Positions 1 through 6,073 of a DNA stretch of 19,903 bases are shown piece by piece. The first letter of the stretch is position 1, and each line of letters starts with the position of its first letter. The position numbers were made by a program, and so were the translations under genes. The notes beneath the pieces are model-generated. The model searched no databases and was not told where the DNA came from. It saw nothing but the letters and a program-made list of their open reading frames with translations. This DNA is from Methanosarcinales archaeon (lineage in GTDB: Archaea; Halobacteriota; Syntropharchaeia; Alkanophagales; Methanospirareceae): positions 1 to 19,903 of the forward strand of contig JAODGF010000018.1 of the NCBI GenBank assembly GCA_025464645.1, written 5' to 3'.

Positions 1-443
1 GGTAGTTTTCCTTCAAATCTATAGATGAAGCCATCTGGAAAAATAATGAAGACAGTACCTAGGTTAATCTTTTTACATGCAGCATCGTTCAAATAAAACT
101 TCGTGTAGTACCAGGAGCCTTCTTCACGGTCTACCGTTCCGGTATAATCATCAATAACAAAGGAAGCTGTGCCATCTTTTTCTATTTTAAAGGATGATAT
201 TTCTCTTCCGAGTTGATTTTCGATGACATCTTCGATTTGCCCTCCTTCTTTCCCAAATATTCCGCTTACCCATAAAAGAAAGGATTCCCACCAGGATAAT
301 GAATATTTTACCGATGTAAAGGCATCTTCATTCTCTTGAACTTCTATTTTCAATTCGTTAACAGAAAAAGCATTTGTTACAGTAACTGTTGATGAAAGAA
401 GAATAAATAATAAGAAGAGCGTTGTTATCTTTGTTTTTCTCAT
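1..443 (-). CDS. Secreted protein of unknown function, C-terminus beyond window
   Basis: The frame opens at ATG 443-441 and stays open to the window edge, so about 147 N-terminal residues are visible. The first 25 residues look like a signal peptide: a basic MRKTK start, then a Leu/Ile/Phe core, then a small polar stretch ending near TNA. The mature part is mixed, with a Trp pair (SLSWWESFLLW) and a short aromatic-rich segment (GSWYYTKFYL); I do not recognise a family. The start is firm. A GGAGGT ribosome site lies 8 bases upstream, and the ATG overlaps the TGA of the preceding PGF-CTERM gene as ATGA, so the two are probably translationally coupled. Co-transcription with a surface protein suggests an extracytoplasmic role (inference). 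Confidence 0.75.
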   Translation of the reverse strand, partial: MRKTKITTLFLLFILLSSTVTVTNAFSVNELKIEVQENEDAFTSVKYSLSWWESFLLWVSGIFGKEGGQIEDVIENQLGREISSFKIEKDGTASFVIDDYTGTVDREEGSWYYTKFYLNDAACKKINLGTVFIIFPDGFIYRFEGKL

Positions 444-1894
444 TTTCTATACCTCCTCAATATATAAGCAACCGCCAACAATCCTGCAACCGCAAATATG
501 GCATCAAATCCGGGTATTCCTTTCTCTTCTCCTGTTGGTATTTCAGGAGCGGTAATGGGTGCGAGCACATCAATCATCGCTGAATTTGAATTAACAGTAC
601 GGTAATTACCACTCTCATCTGCATAGGTCGCCTTCGCAGCTCCGAGATCAAACCTCCCGGCAGACCCTGATTTTATCAAGTACTGGAAGGTTCTTGACTC
701 GCCGGACTTAAGCATACCGTATCTCGCAGATGTCTCGCCGCTCACGAAATCAAAATCCACAGGTGGCTCGTCAACCACCTCTATATCTCTGAGTGTCGTC
801 GTTCCCGTGTTCTCAACTGTTATTCTCACGGTGCTCTTCTGTCCCTGTTTTATTGAATACGGTGATACTGTCTTTGTTAATGTGAGGGCAGTGTGAACGA
901 CCGGGTATTCTGCTGGGAAAGTGAGGGTTGGTTCGGGTGAGGCGTATTTGCGGATGAAAAGCCAGTCAACATACAACTGAATAAATTCATTACTATTATA
1001 GTAACTATCCCCCAAATGCACAGGCATAGGTTGTGAAGGTATAGATGAGGTGAATGTACAAGTTGCACTCTCTCTTTTAAACGATACAAATTTATCAGTC
1101 CAGACAATTTTTGTCTTCGCCCAGTCATTTACTACCCAGTCTGAGCACCCATCTCTGTTCTCTCCATCTTCAACTATAAACGCCCCCTTATTATCATAAC
1201 AGGAACGATCAACTTCTATTGCACAATATGTTGAAACAGGATATGAGTATCTACCAAGTCCAATACCGGCATAATTGCCCCATGGTGTATGGTCATATTT
1301 ATAATATGCCTCGTATATCAAAGGATAGTTGAAATTCTTTTTGCTCTCAAGTACATCCCCGTTCGCATTTTCCGCCCCACAACTTCCAGATATATCAAGA
1401 ATCGAATTCGAAAACGTCATCTTTGGTTTTCCAAATATAATCCACTCATCGGTATCCAAACTCGGACCTTCAAAATCATCAAAGAACTCAAAAGTTGCAT
1501 CACCATCACTCACAGATGTTGCATAAGGATTCCCGTAATACATCTTTATCTTCACTTCTCCGTTTGCAGGAATGCTTGGCACTTTCACCCATATCTTCGC
1601 CTTCTTCGCATGAGCATCCCATTCCTCTATCCAGTAACTCAATTCTTTTCCTTCACACTCAAATCTAATGTCAGATCCATCGCTTTTCGCCTTTGAGAAA
1701 TCGATGTTTTCTGAGTTGAGTTCAACGAGCACCTGAAAATCATTTAGCGTTCTTCCTGAATTCTCCTTCACAGTTATCTCCTTGTAGTATTTCCATTCAC
1801 CACCACCTGAATTTGAGAGCGCAGATGTCATACTCACAAAAACGCACAAAAGAAGCACAAGCCCGAATGCGACTATTTTACTTCTCATCTCCAT
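440..1894 (-). CDS. DUF2341 surface protein with PGF-CTERM sorting tail
   Basis: A 484-residue exported protein. Residues 1-26 form a signal peptide (MRSKIVAFGLVLLLCVF onward). Residues about 35-140 match the DUF2341 pattern seen in archaeal surface and adhesin-like proteins: an initial WKYYKEI, then WVKVPSIPANGEVKIKMYYG. Residues about 140-330 look like a lectin/concanavalin-type beta sandwich containing FFDDFEG. Residues about 335-450 form a CARDB/DUF11-type Ig-like domain (LTKTVSPYSIKQGQ, TVRITVENTG). The end is a PGF-CTERM signal: the tripeptide PGF, a hydrophobic segment (AIFAVAGLLAVAYIL), then RRYRK. In this class the tail is processed by archaeosortase A and lipid-anchored (family knowledge). 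It starts 4 bases after the protease gene ends and overlaps the next gene by ATGA. The ligand is not predictable. Confidence 0.88.
   Translation of the reverse strand: MEMRSKIVAFGLVLLLCVFVSMTSALSNSGGGEWKYYKEITVKENSGRTLNDFQVLVELNSENIDFSKAKSDGSDIRFECEGKELSYWIEEWDAHAKKAKIWVKVPSIPANGEVKIKMYYGNPYATSVSDGDATFEFFDDFEGPSLDTDEWIIFGKPKMTFSNSILDISGSCGAENANGDVLESKKNFNYPLIYEAYYKYDHTPWGNYAGIGLGRYSYPVSTYCAIEVDRSCYDNKGAFIVEDGENRDGCSDWVVNDWAKTKIVWTDKFVSFKRESATCTFTSSIPSQPMPVHLGDSYYNSNEFIQLYVDWLFIRKYASPEPTLTFPAEYPVVHTALTLTKTVSPYSIKQGQKSTVRITVENTGTTTLRDIEVVDEPPVDFDFVSGETSARYGMLKSGESRTFQYLIKSGSAGRFDLGAAKATYADESGNYRTVNSNSAMIDVLAPITAPEIPTGEEKGIPGFDAIFAVAGLLAVAYILRRYRK
454..563. repeat. Repeat block D, copy 1 (PGF-CTERM coding end)
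   Basis: The last ~110 bases of the PGF-CTERM gene recur at about 3417-3526 with roughly 85-90% identity by eye. The shared part includes the bases coding for the EEKGIPGF segment and the AGG AGG arginine codons. The second copy lacks the rest of the gene. Confidence 0.8.
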
Positions 1895-1898
1895 CGCC

Positions 1899-2498
1899 TC
1901 ACGGATCCCTTATCCCGATATTTAGACGTTTACCATCCAATATTATCACAAACTCATTTAAAACTTCTCTACCGATTATTGTCTCAAACGTGTCATTGCG
2001 ACAATCAATGATTGCAGGCACATTATTTCCTATTATCTCCATCATAGTGCCATACAACGCTCTCCTCTCAAATCCACCACCTATTCCCCCTACATCCGCT
2101 TCAGCAACCTGAAACTCATAAATACCGAGTTCCGCACATTTCTCTTCTGGCAAAACGCTCGTATCTGCACCAGTATCTATTATCCCCTCCGTTTCAAGCC
2201 TACTTAATCCGTCAAGTCTGCCTATAAGAACGTCAATCATCGGCATTGAAGGCTCATATTCAATGTTATATCGCCTTATCCTCTTTCGCATAGCTTTATC
2301 CTCTTCGCCTACCTTGTTTATATACATTATTTTGGCATTCGTGTTTTCATAAGCAATCTTCAAAGCATCAGTTAAGGACTCTGCAACTGCCGCAATCTTG
2401 TTTTGCGCGATACTTATCCATTTACCCCTGTATTTCCGGAGTAGTTCATCTCGTATCTTCCAGTAAAATTCCTTCTGATGCTGGAATTCTGAGGTCAT
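1899..2498 (-). CDS. DUF5678-like domain fused to retropepsin-type aspartic protease
   Basis: A 199-residue protein with two parts. Residues about 20-62 resemble DUF5678: YRGKWISIAQNKIAAVAESL followed by a DALKIAYE helix. Residues about 85-199 are a clan AA (retropepsin-like) aspartic protease domain with the active-site motif IIDTGADTSVLP near residue 107 and the distal IIGREVLNEF motif that replaces the second lobe. A domain of this type acts as a homodimer (family knowledge). There is no signal peptide, so it should be cytoplasmic. The start MTSEF overlaps the stop of an upstream 35-codon frame as ATGA. The PGF-CTERM gene follows after 4 bases. The substrate is unknown; processing of a neighbour-encoded protein is only a guess. 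Relics of this gene occur at 3556-3690 and 3946-3981. Confidence 0.85.
   Translation of the reverse strand: MTSEFQHQKEFYWKIRDELLRKYRGKWISIAQNKIAAVAESLTDALKIAYENTNAKIMYINKVGEEDKAMRKRIRRYNIEYEPSMPMIDVLIGRLDGLSRLETEGIIDTGADTSVLPEEKCAELGIYEFQVAEADVGGIGGGFERRALYGTMMEIIGNNVPAIIDCRNDTFETIIGREVLNEFVIILDGKRLNIGIRDP
2263..2354. repeat. Repeat block C, copy 1 (inside protease gene)
   Basis: About 92 bases coding for the AYENTNAKIMYINKVGEE...RRYN part of the protease recur at about 3596-3687. Differences are scattered point changes (about 90% identity by eye). The second copy is a gene fragment. Confidence 0.85.
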
Positions 2499-2550
2499 GT
2501 TACTTCCCTTCCTTTATCGCCCTGTAATATTCTCTTCTTCTCTATCTCTT
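2482..2550. repeat. Repeat block A, copy 1 (69 bases, perfect)
   Basis: A 69-base perfect direct repeat with 3965-4033. It spans the first codons of the protease gene and the 3' end of the small upstream gene. A shorter, slightly diverged third copy of the upstream part lies at about 3698-3758. Confidence 0.93.
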
Positions 2551-2602
2551 TCGCTCCTTTAATAATTAATACCTTATTCAACACTGCTGCTTCTGCACTC
2601 AT
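2495..2602 (-). pseudogene. 35-codon internal-deletion derivative of the 77-codon small gene
   Basis: The frame encodes MSAEAAVLNKVLIIKGAKE and then EKKRILQGDKGREVT. The beginning and end match the 77-residue protein at 3680-3913, but about 42 central residues are missing. The deletion kept the reading frame. The TGA overlaps the protease ATG as ATGA, and the ATG sits directly after the stop of the PIN fragment, so it could still serve as a translational-coupling leader for the protease. It could be a decayed gene or a functional leader peptide; the sequence alone cannot decide. Confidence 0.75.
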
Positions 2603-2638
2603 TCATCCATCCACCTCTTTCGGATTCTTTACTTCTAT
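2568..2638. repeat. Repeat block B, copy 1
   Basis: Direct repeat with 3879-3945, covering the C-terminal codons of a PIN toxin and the first codons of the small gene. This copy has 4 extra bases (a duplicated ttca-type unit). That changes the toxin/small-gene junction from an ATGA overlap to directly abutting TGA-ATG. Confidence 0.88.
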
Positions 2639-2743
2639 CCCGTTTGATATACATCCCCTTCGCTTTAAAATATCATCAGTAGTTATAAAAACATCTACTT
2701 TGTTCTCGATTGCTATTGCGATATTTTTAAGATTGTCATAGAA
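2603..2743 (-). pseudogene. 5'-truncated VapC-type PIN toxin remnant
   Basis: Read from about 2743, the frame gives YDNLKNIAIAIENKVDVF, then ITTDDILKRRG, then IEVKNPKEVDG and stop. This is the C-terminal third of a PIN-domain ribonuclease toxin: an Ala-rich helix before the ITTDD strand that supplies late acidic metal ligands, then the NPKEV end. An in-frame TGA lies just upstream and there is no start codon, so the N-terminal catalytic part is lost. It abuts and slightly overlaps the end of the DUF5678 gene, where an intact toxin would normally begin. Confidence 0.75.
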
Positions 2744-2933
2744 TCATCACCTCCTCTTCAGGGACAAAAGTTATCAGTGGAGTTTTACCGGGATACTTTC
2801 TCTCCACTTTTTCTAATGCTTTCTTTAACTCATCCTCATCACTCACAACTATTATTTCGTCATCCACTGCAACCACATGTTTGCCCCTATACTTCTCTAC
2901 ATTGCTCATCAAATTCTCCAATTCCTTGCTCAT
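2736..2933 (-). CDS. DUF5678 family small protein, possible antitoxin
   Basis: 65 residues with the DUF5678 signature: YRGKHVVAVDDEIIVVSDED, a helix (DELKKALEKVERKYPG) and the PLITFVPEEE end. A GGAGGAG ribosome site lies 8 bases upstream of the ATG. Such proteins often sit beside PIN toxins or aspartic proteases in archaeal genomes (my recollection of family context). Here it is followed at once by a truncated PIN gene and, further on, by a protease carrying the same domain. Its final codons contain GGAGGTG, which would be the ribosome site of the lost toxin. It appears intact but without its partner. The biochemical role of DUF5678 is not established to my knowledge. Confidence 0.8.
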   Translation of the reverse strand: MSKELENLMSNVEKYRGKHVVAVDDEIIVVSDEDELKKALEKVERKYPGKTPLITFVPEEEVMIL

Positions 2934-2966
2934 CGCGTCTTCTCCTCCTTTATCTCTTATAGAATT

Positions 2967-3212
2967 TCATCTCTTCGTGCCTTTCCTTTCACTCTGTGCA
3001 GTCTCTCTATACTCTTCTAACATCCTCACCACACGCTCATATACCCTTTTCGTCATAAACAAACTGCTTTTTCTATAGAGACTGTGTATGGCATCTTTCA
3101 CTTGCTCATATTCAAAAATGCCCTCTCTATAAGCCCTTAAAATGATTCCAAGACTTCCATGGACCTCAATATCGTATAATTCCCCAACTTCTTTCGCATC
3201 CCTGTCATCTGT
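2967..3212 (-). pseudogene. 5'-truncated DUF3368 PIN-like toxin remnant
   Basis: A stop-bounded frame without a start codon reads TDDRDAKEVGELYDIEVHGS, then LGIILRAYREGIFEYEQVKD, and continues to a TGA at 2969-2967. The TDDR...A...VHGSLGI pattern is the C-terminal half of DUF3368 PIN-fold proteins. The N-terminal half with the first catalytic aspartates is absent. The fragment begins just after the ribbon-helix-helix antitoxin, where its toxin partner should start, so the toxin lost its 5' half in place. Confidence 0.78.
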
Positions 3213-3216
3213 TCAC

Positions 3217-3408
3217 TCATTTACCGTAAAGTCCCCATTCCGCATCCTTTAACAGGTTCTCTTCCACCGTAGAGTATCTCATCTCCCGTATCAATCTTCT
3301 GATAGCATCTCTGATTGCTTCATCCCTGTCTGCATAGAGACCTTCCTTTATCAATTTCTCCACTTCCTCCAGGAGTTTTGGTGTAAGTTTCGCCTCTATA
3401 ATCTCCAT
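3217..3408 (-). CDS. Ribbon-helix-helix antitoxin
   Basis: 63 residues: MEIIEAKLTPKLLEEVEKLI, then EGLYADRDEAIRDAIRRLI. The pattern is a short beta strand, a helix, a turn (YADRDEAI) and a second helix. This is the CopG/ParD/VapB-type ribbon-helix-helix fold, followed by a short acidic tail (VEENLLKDAEWGLYGK) of the kind that wraps a toxin. It should bind operator DNA as a dimer and neutralise the following toxin (family knowledge). That toxin is truncated, so this looks like an orphan antitoxin. Its ribosome site, AGGAGG, is supplied by the Arg codons of the PGF-CTERM tail fragment immediately upstream. Confidence 0.85.
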   Translation of the reverse strand: MEIIEAKLTPKLLEEVEKLIKEGLYADRDEAIRDAIRRLIREMRYSTVEENLLKDAEWGLYGK

Positions 3409-3410
3409 TT

Positions 3411-3524
3411 TTATCGCCTCCTCATAAGATATGTAACCGCTAACAGCCCTGCAATCGCAAACATCGCTTCAAATCCCGGTATTCCTTTCTCTTCCCCTGC
3501 TGGTATTTCAGGAGTGGTAATGGG
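3411..3524 (-). pseudogene. Orphan PGF-CTERM tail fragment
   Basis: In frame after a TAA at 3527-3525 this encodes PITTPEIPAGEEKGIPGFEA, then a hydrophobic segment (MFAIAGLLAVTYLM) and RRR before a stop. It is the final ~37 codons of a PGF-CTERM surface protein, closely matching the end of the gene at 440-1894, with no gene body in front. Only the sorting tail survives. Its terminal AGG AGG codons act as the ribosome site of the antitoxin gene, whose ATG follows 2 bases after the stop. Confidence 0.82.
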
Positions 3525-3526
3525 TT
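3417..3526. repeat. Repeat block D, copy 2
   Basis: Partner of 454-563 (see that entry). The similarity ends where the homologous frame meets a TAA. Confidence 0.8.
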
Positions 3527-3555
3527 AACCACAATTTTTGTGGATTTGGTCTCGT

Positions 3556-3690
3556 TTATATTTTTTGCAGCAGATCTGGTCTTGCCGATATTTCCATGTT
3601 ATACCGCCTTATCCTCTTCCGCATAACTTTCTCCTCTTCGCCTACCTTGTTTATATACGTTATTTTAGCCTTCGTGTTTTCATAAGCCAC
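3556..3690 (-). pseudogene. Internal fragment of the DUF5678-protease gene
   Basis: This encodes AYENTKAKITYINKVGEE then EKVMRKRIRRYNMEIS, ending in ARPDLLQKI and stop. It matches residues about 48-82 of the intact protease-fusion protein. Both the N-terminal ~47 residues and the entire catalytic domain with its DTGA motif are missing. Upstream it is fused out of frame to the end of the 77-codon gene. Clearly a relic. Confidence 0.82.
3596..3687. repeat. Repeat block C, copy 2
   Basis: Partner of 2263-2354. This copy lies within the protease fragment. Confidence 0.85.
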
Positions 3691-3913
3691 CTTCCCCTCC
3701 TTTATCGCCCTGTAATATTCTCTTCTTCTCCATCTCTTTCGCTCCTTTAATAATTTCATCCAAACTTAAATCTTTCGTCTGCTCCCTTAACTCTCTCGTT
3801 GCATCGCCTATTCTTGGCGTTACCATCTGGAGGTATGTCACGTACTCTTCGGCACTCAGCTCATTCCTCAATATCCCAAATACCTTATTCAACACCGCTC
3901 CTTCTGCACTCAT
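3680..3913 (-). CDS. Small helical protein of unknown function (77 aa)
   Basis: From ATG 3913 the protein starts MSAEGAVLNKVFGILRNEL, continues SAEEYVTYLQMVTPRIGDAT and then helix-rich charged segments (RELREQTKDLSLDEIIKGAK). I do not recognise a named family. An ATG 12 codons upstream exists, but those codons are the tail of a PIN toxin read in another frame, so I choose the internal ATG. That ATG overlaps the PIN tail's TGA as ATGA. The arrangement toxin tail, then this gene, then protease occurs twice in the window, so it is probably a regular member of the cassette, perhaps an antitoxin or adaptor (inference). Its last residues (GGEGGL) come from fusion with downstream relic DNA, so the original C-terminus may differ. 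Confidence 0.6.
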   Translation of the reverse strand: MSAEGAVLNKVFGILRNELSAEEYVTYLQMVTPRIGDATRELREQTKDLSLDEIIKGAKEMEKKRILQGDKGGEGGL

Positions 3914-3945
3914 CCATCCACCTCTTTCGGATTCTTTACTTCTAT
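3879..3945. repeat. Repeat block B, copy 2
   Basis: Partner of 2568-2638, 4 bases shorter at the toxin/small-gene junction. Confidence 0.88.
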
Positions 3946-3981
3946 TCAAAATTTCTTCTGTTGTTGGAATTCTGAGGTCAT
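3910..3981 (-). pseudogene. Fused relics: first 11 protease codons plus last 11 PIN toxin codons
   Basis: ATG 3981 opens MTSEFQQQKKF and meets TGA at 3948-3946. This is the first 11 residues of the protease fusion protein (intact copy: MTSEFQHQKEF). Immediately after the stop the DNA encodes IEVKNPKEVDG and TGA, identical to the end of the PIN remnant at 2603-2743. The two ends of separate genes were joined by deletion of everything between them. Confidence 0.78.
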
Positions 3982-4033
3982 GTTACTTCCCTTCCTTTAT
4001 CGCCCTGTAATATTCTCTTCTTCTCTATCTCTT
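3965..4033. repeat. Repeat block A, copy 2 (69 bases, perfect)
   Basis: Partner of 2482-2550. Its outer end lies within the last 9 bases of xseA, at a shared AAGAGATAG, so the relic region joins the housekeeping operon exactly at the xseA stop codon. Confidence 0.93.
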
Positions 4034-5383
4034 CCCCTTCTTCTCCTTCACTTCTGAAACTGCTTCTCCATCGTGGAATAATATCTTCAATGCATCTCCA
4101 ACTGAAATATCCTTTACACTCCTTACTACTCTACCTTCCGGCAATCTCGAACATATACTGTATCCCCTCTCGAGGATTGCCAAAGGGCTCAAAGCGTCCA
4201 GTTTGCCAGTAAGAGCCTGCAAGCTTTTCTTTTGTAATGCCAAGCGATGAGAAATCTCGGCAAACATACTCCTCTTTATTTCATCTACTGTCTGCCGGTA
4301 TTGATTTATCCTCTCCGTAGGCTTTCTAAACAGGATGTTCTTTTCTATGCTCTCCAATTTCCTTCTCTGGAATTCAACCGCTTTGAACACATTCTGCCGC
4401 ATCCTCAGCTCTAAAGAACTCAAATTCCTTACTATCTCGCGATTATCCGGCACAACTATCTCAGCCGCTTCTGAAGGTGTCGCAGCTCGTCGGTCCGCAA
4501 CAAAATCCGCGATGGTAAAGTCTGTTTCATGCCCCACCGCGGAGACCACAGGAATTTCAGATGAGAAAATCGCTCTGGCGACTGCTTCTTCGTTAAATGC
4601 CCACAGTTCTTCTATCGAACCTCCTCCTCTTCCCACCACCAGCACGTCTATTTTCATGAGCTCCGCATTCACCCTGTTCATCACACGAATGGCATTTACT
4701 ATCTGAAAGGGGGCTTCTTCTCCCTGTACTGCAACTGGTGCCAGCAGAATATGCACATGCGGAAATCTTCTCTTTGTAATGTTCAGTATGTCTCTGATCG
4801 CAGCACCGGTAGGCGAAGTGATAACGCCTATCCGACGCGGGAAACTCGGTATCGGCTTCTTATAAGCCTTATCAAACAAACCCTCCGCCCTCAACTTCTT
4901 CTTTAACTGCTCAAATGCGCGGTATAGTGCACCTATCCCTTCCTCTTGTATCTCATCCACGTATAACTGATACCTTCCCTGCTTCTCATACACGCTTACA
5001 TGACCCCTGACTATCACACTCATTCCATCTTCCGGAATGAACTTCAGTCCAAGGTTCTTTTCCCTGAACATCACGCATCGCAACTCCGAAAATTCATCCT
5101 TTAGCGTGAAGTATAAATGACCAGAAGTAGGCTGTGAGAGGTTAGAAAGTTCCCCCTTTACATAGATGTCGCTCAGCACTTCATCCTCGTCCAATCTCTG
5201 TCTTATATGTCTTGTGACCTCCTGAACGGTGAATATGCGAGGAGTTTCTTTCTCTATCTCCTCTTCGTCTTTTCCCTCGATTCTTTCTATTCTTCTTTCG
5301 CTTTCAACACCAAGCTTCTCTTCATCCTTTTTCAAATGCAAGAAATCCGTTAATGTAACTCCCTTTCTATGTTTAAGATTCAT
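4025..5383 (-). CDS. xseA: Exodeoxyribonuclease VII large subunit
   Basis: 452 residues, close to the usual 400-450 plus an N-terminal extension. Residues 1-48 are a charged extension. Residues 50-145 form the OB-fold DNA-binding domain (FTVQEVTRHI, then VKGELSNLSQPTSGHLYF). Residues 180-310 carry the catalytic core: FPRRIGVITSPTGAAIRD, GRGGGSIEELWAFN (251-264), VGHETDFT (283-290) and RAATPSEAAE. A coiled-coil region and the SPLAILERGYS C-terminal motif follow. With XseB this enzyme degrades single-stranded DNA from both ends without ATP (bacterial enzyme). The protein seems complete. No xseB is visible in the window. It is the last gene of the trx-polB-uppS-thpR operon, 67 bases after thpR. 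The family is mainly bacterial, so ancient transfer is likely. Confidence 0.95.
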   Translation of the reverse strand: MNLKHRKGVTLTDFLHLKKDEEKLGVESERRIERIEGKDEEEIEKETPRIFTVQEVTRHIRQRLDEDEVLSDIYVKGELSNLSQPTSGHLYFTLKDEFSELRCVMFREKNLGLKFIPEDGMSVIVRGHVSVYEKQGRYQLYVDEIQEEGIGALYRAFEQLKKKLRAEGLFDKAYKKPIPSFPRRIGVITSPTGAAIRDILNITKRRFPHVHILLAPVAVQGEEAPFQIVNAIRVMNRVNAELMKIDVLVVGRGGGSIEELWAFNEEAVARAIFSSEIPVVSAVGHETDFTIADFVADRRAATPSEAAEIVVPDNREIVRNLSSLELRMRQNVFKAVEFQRRKLESIEKNILFRKPTERINQYRQTVDEIKRSMFAEISHRLALQKKSLQALTGKLDALSPLAILERGYSICSRLPEGRVVRSVKDISVGDALKILFHDGEAVSEVKEKKGKR

Positions 5384-5450
5384 TTGACGACTTTATCCCT
5401 CTTCTTTTGCTACTCCTTTTTTCCGTGTGAATCCTCTATTTTTTGAAAAA

Positions 5451-6047
5451 CTATCCTTTCAACCTCTTCACATACACATCCTCATAGATAGGTCCTTTAG
5501 GCGTAAGCGTGCTGCGCTTTAATTTTAGCTCATCCACGAGCATCTCTCCCACTCCTTCCTCTCCCAACTCGGCTATCTTTTTCAACAGTCGCCCCATTTC
5601 ATCCCTTGAACCTGCTCTTGAGAGCATTTTCACCCTGCACAGCGTAACGTGTGAACTAAACCGTTTTTCAAGTGGGAATCCCAGCGCATGCAGCTTCGAT
5701 TCCACTTCCTTCTGCAATGCCTTCAACTCTTCCACACCCTTCTCCATACCTATCCATATAACCCTTATGTTTCTTACTTTTTCCGGTGATGCCTCAGGAA
5801 AGAAGCCCACACCTCTCAACGCTATATCAAATGGCTTTCGACTTATCTCTACCAATGCCCCTTTAACCTCTTCTATACGATCCTCTGGAACGTCACCCAA
5901 AAATTTCACTGTTTGATGCGCCTGCTCCGGGTTCACGAATTTTAATTTTAGATTCTCATGTATCTCTAAGTCCATAAATTGCTTTTGTATCTCCTCTATC
6001 CTTGTTCTTATTTCCTCAGACAGGTCCACAGCAATAAACGTTCTCAT
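5451..6047 (-). CDS. thpR: RNA 2',3'-cyclic phosphodiesterase (2H family)
   Basis: 198 residues from ATG 6047, beginning MRTFIAVDLSEEIR, the typical start of this family. Two HxT motifs define the 2H phosphoesterase active site: HQTVKFLG at 44-51 and HVTLCRVK at 133-140. The family opens 2',3'-cyclic phosphates on RNA to 2'-phosphates and was earlier called 2'-5' RNA ligase. A longer frame begins at a TTG (6077) overlapping the uppS stop. It adds ten non-conserved residues (IKETKRKSV), so the ATG is preferred even though no clear ribosome site precedes it. It lies 26 bases after uppS and 67 before xseA. Confidence 0.93.
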   Translation of the reverse strand: MRTFIAVDLSEEIRTRIEEIQKQFMDLEIHENLKLKFVNPEQAHQTVKFLGDVPEDRIEEVKGALVEISRKPFDIALRGVGFFPEASPEKVRNIRVIWIGMEKGVEELKALQKEVESKLHALGFPLEKRFSSHVTLCRVKMLSRAGSRDEMGRLLKKIAELGEEGVGEMLVDELKLKRSTLTPKGPIYEDVYVKRLKG

Positions 6048-6073
6048 AACACTTTTTCTTTTGGTTTCTTTGA

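Noticed and set aside
3680..3949. 77/89-residue gene downstream of xseA as xseB
   Set aside because: It lacks the XseB pattern (FEeaLaeLEeIV...sLEesl), and a deleted copy occurs away from xseA in the accessory cassette.
2482..4033. Direct repeats as a possible CRISPR array or insertion-sequence ends
   Set aside because: The repeats are few, unequal in length, lie in coding fragments and have no regular spacers, terminal inverted repeats or transposase; they are explained by cassette duplication.
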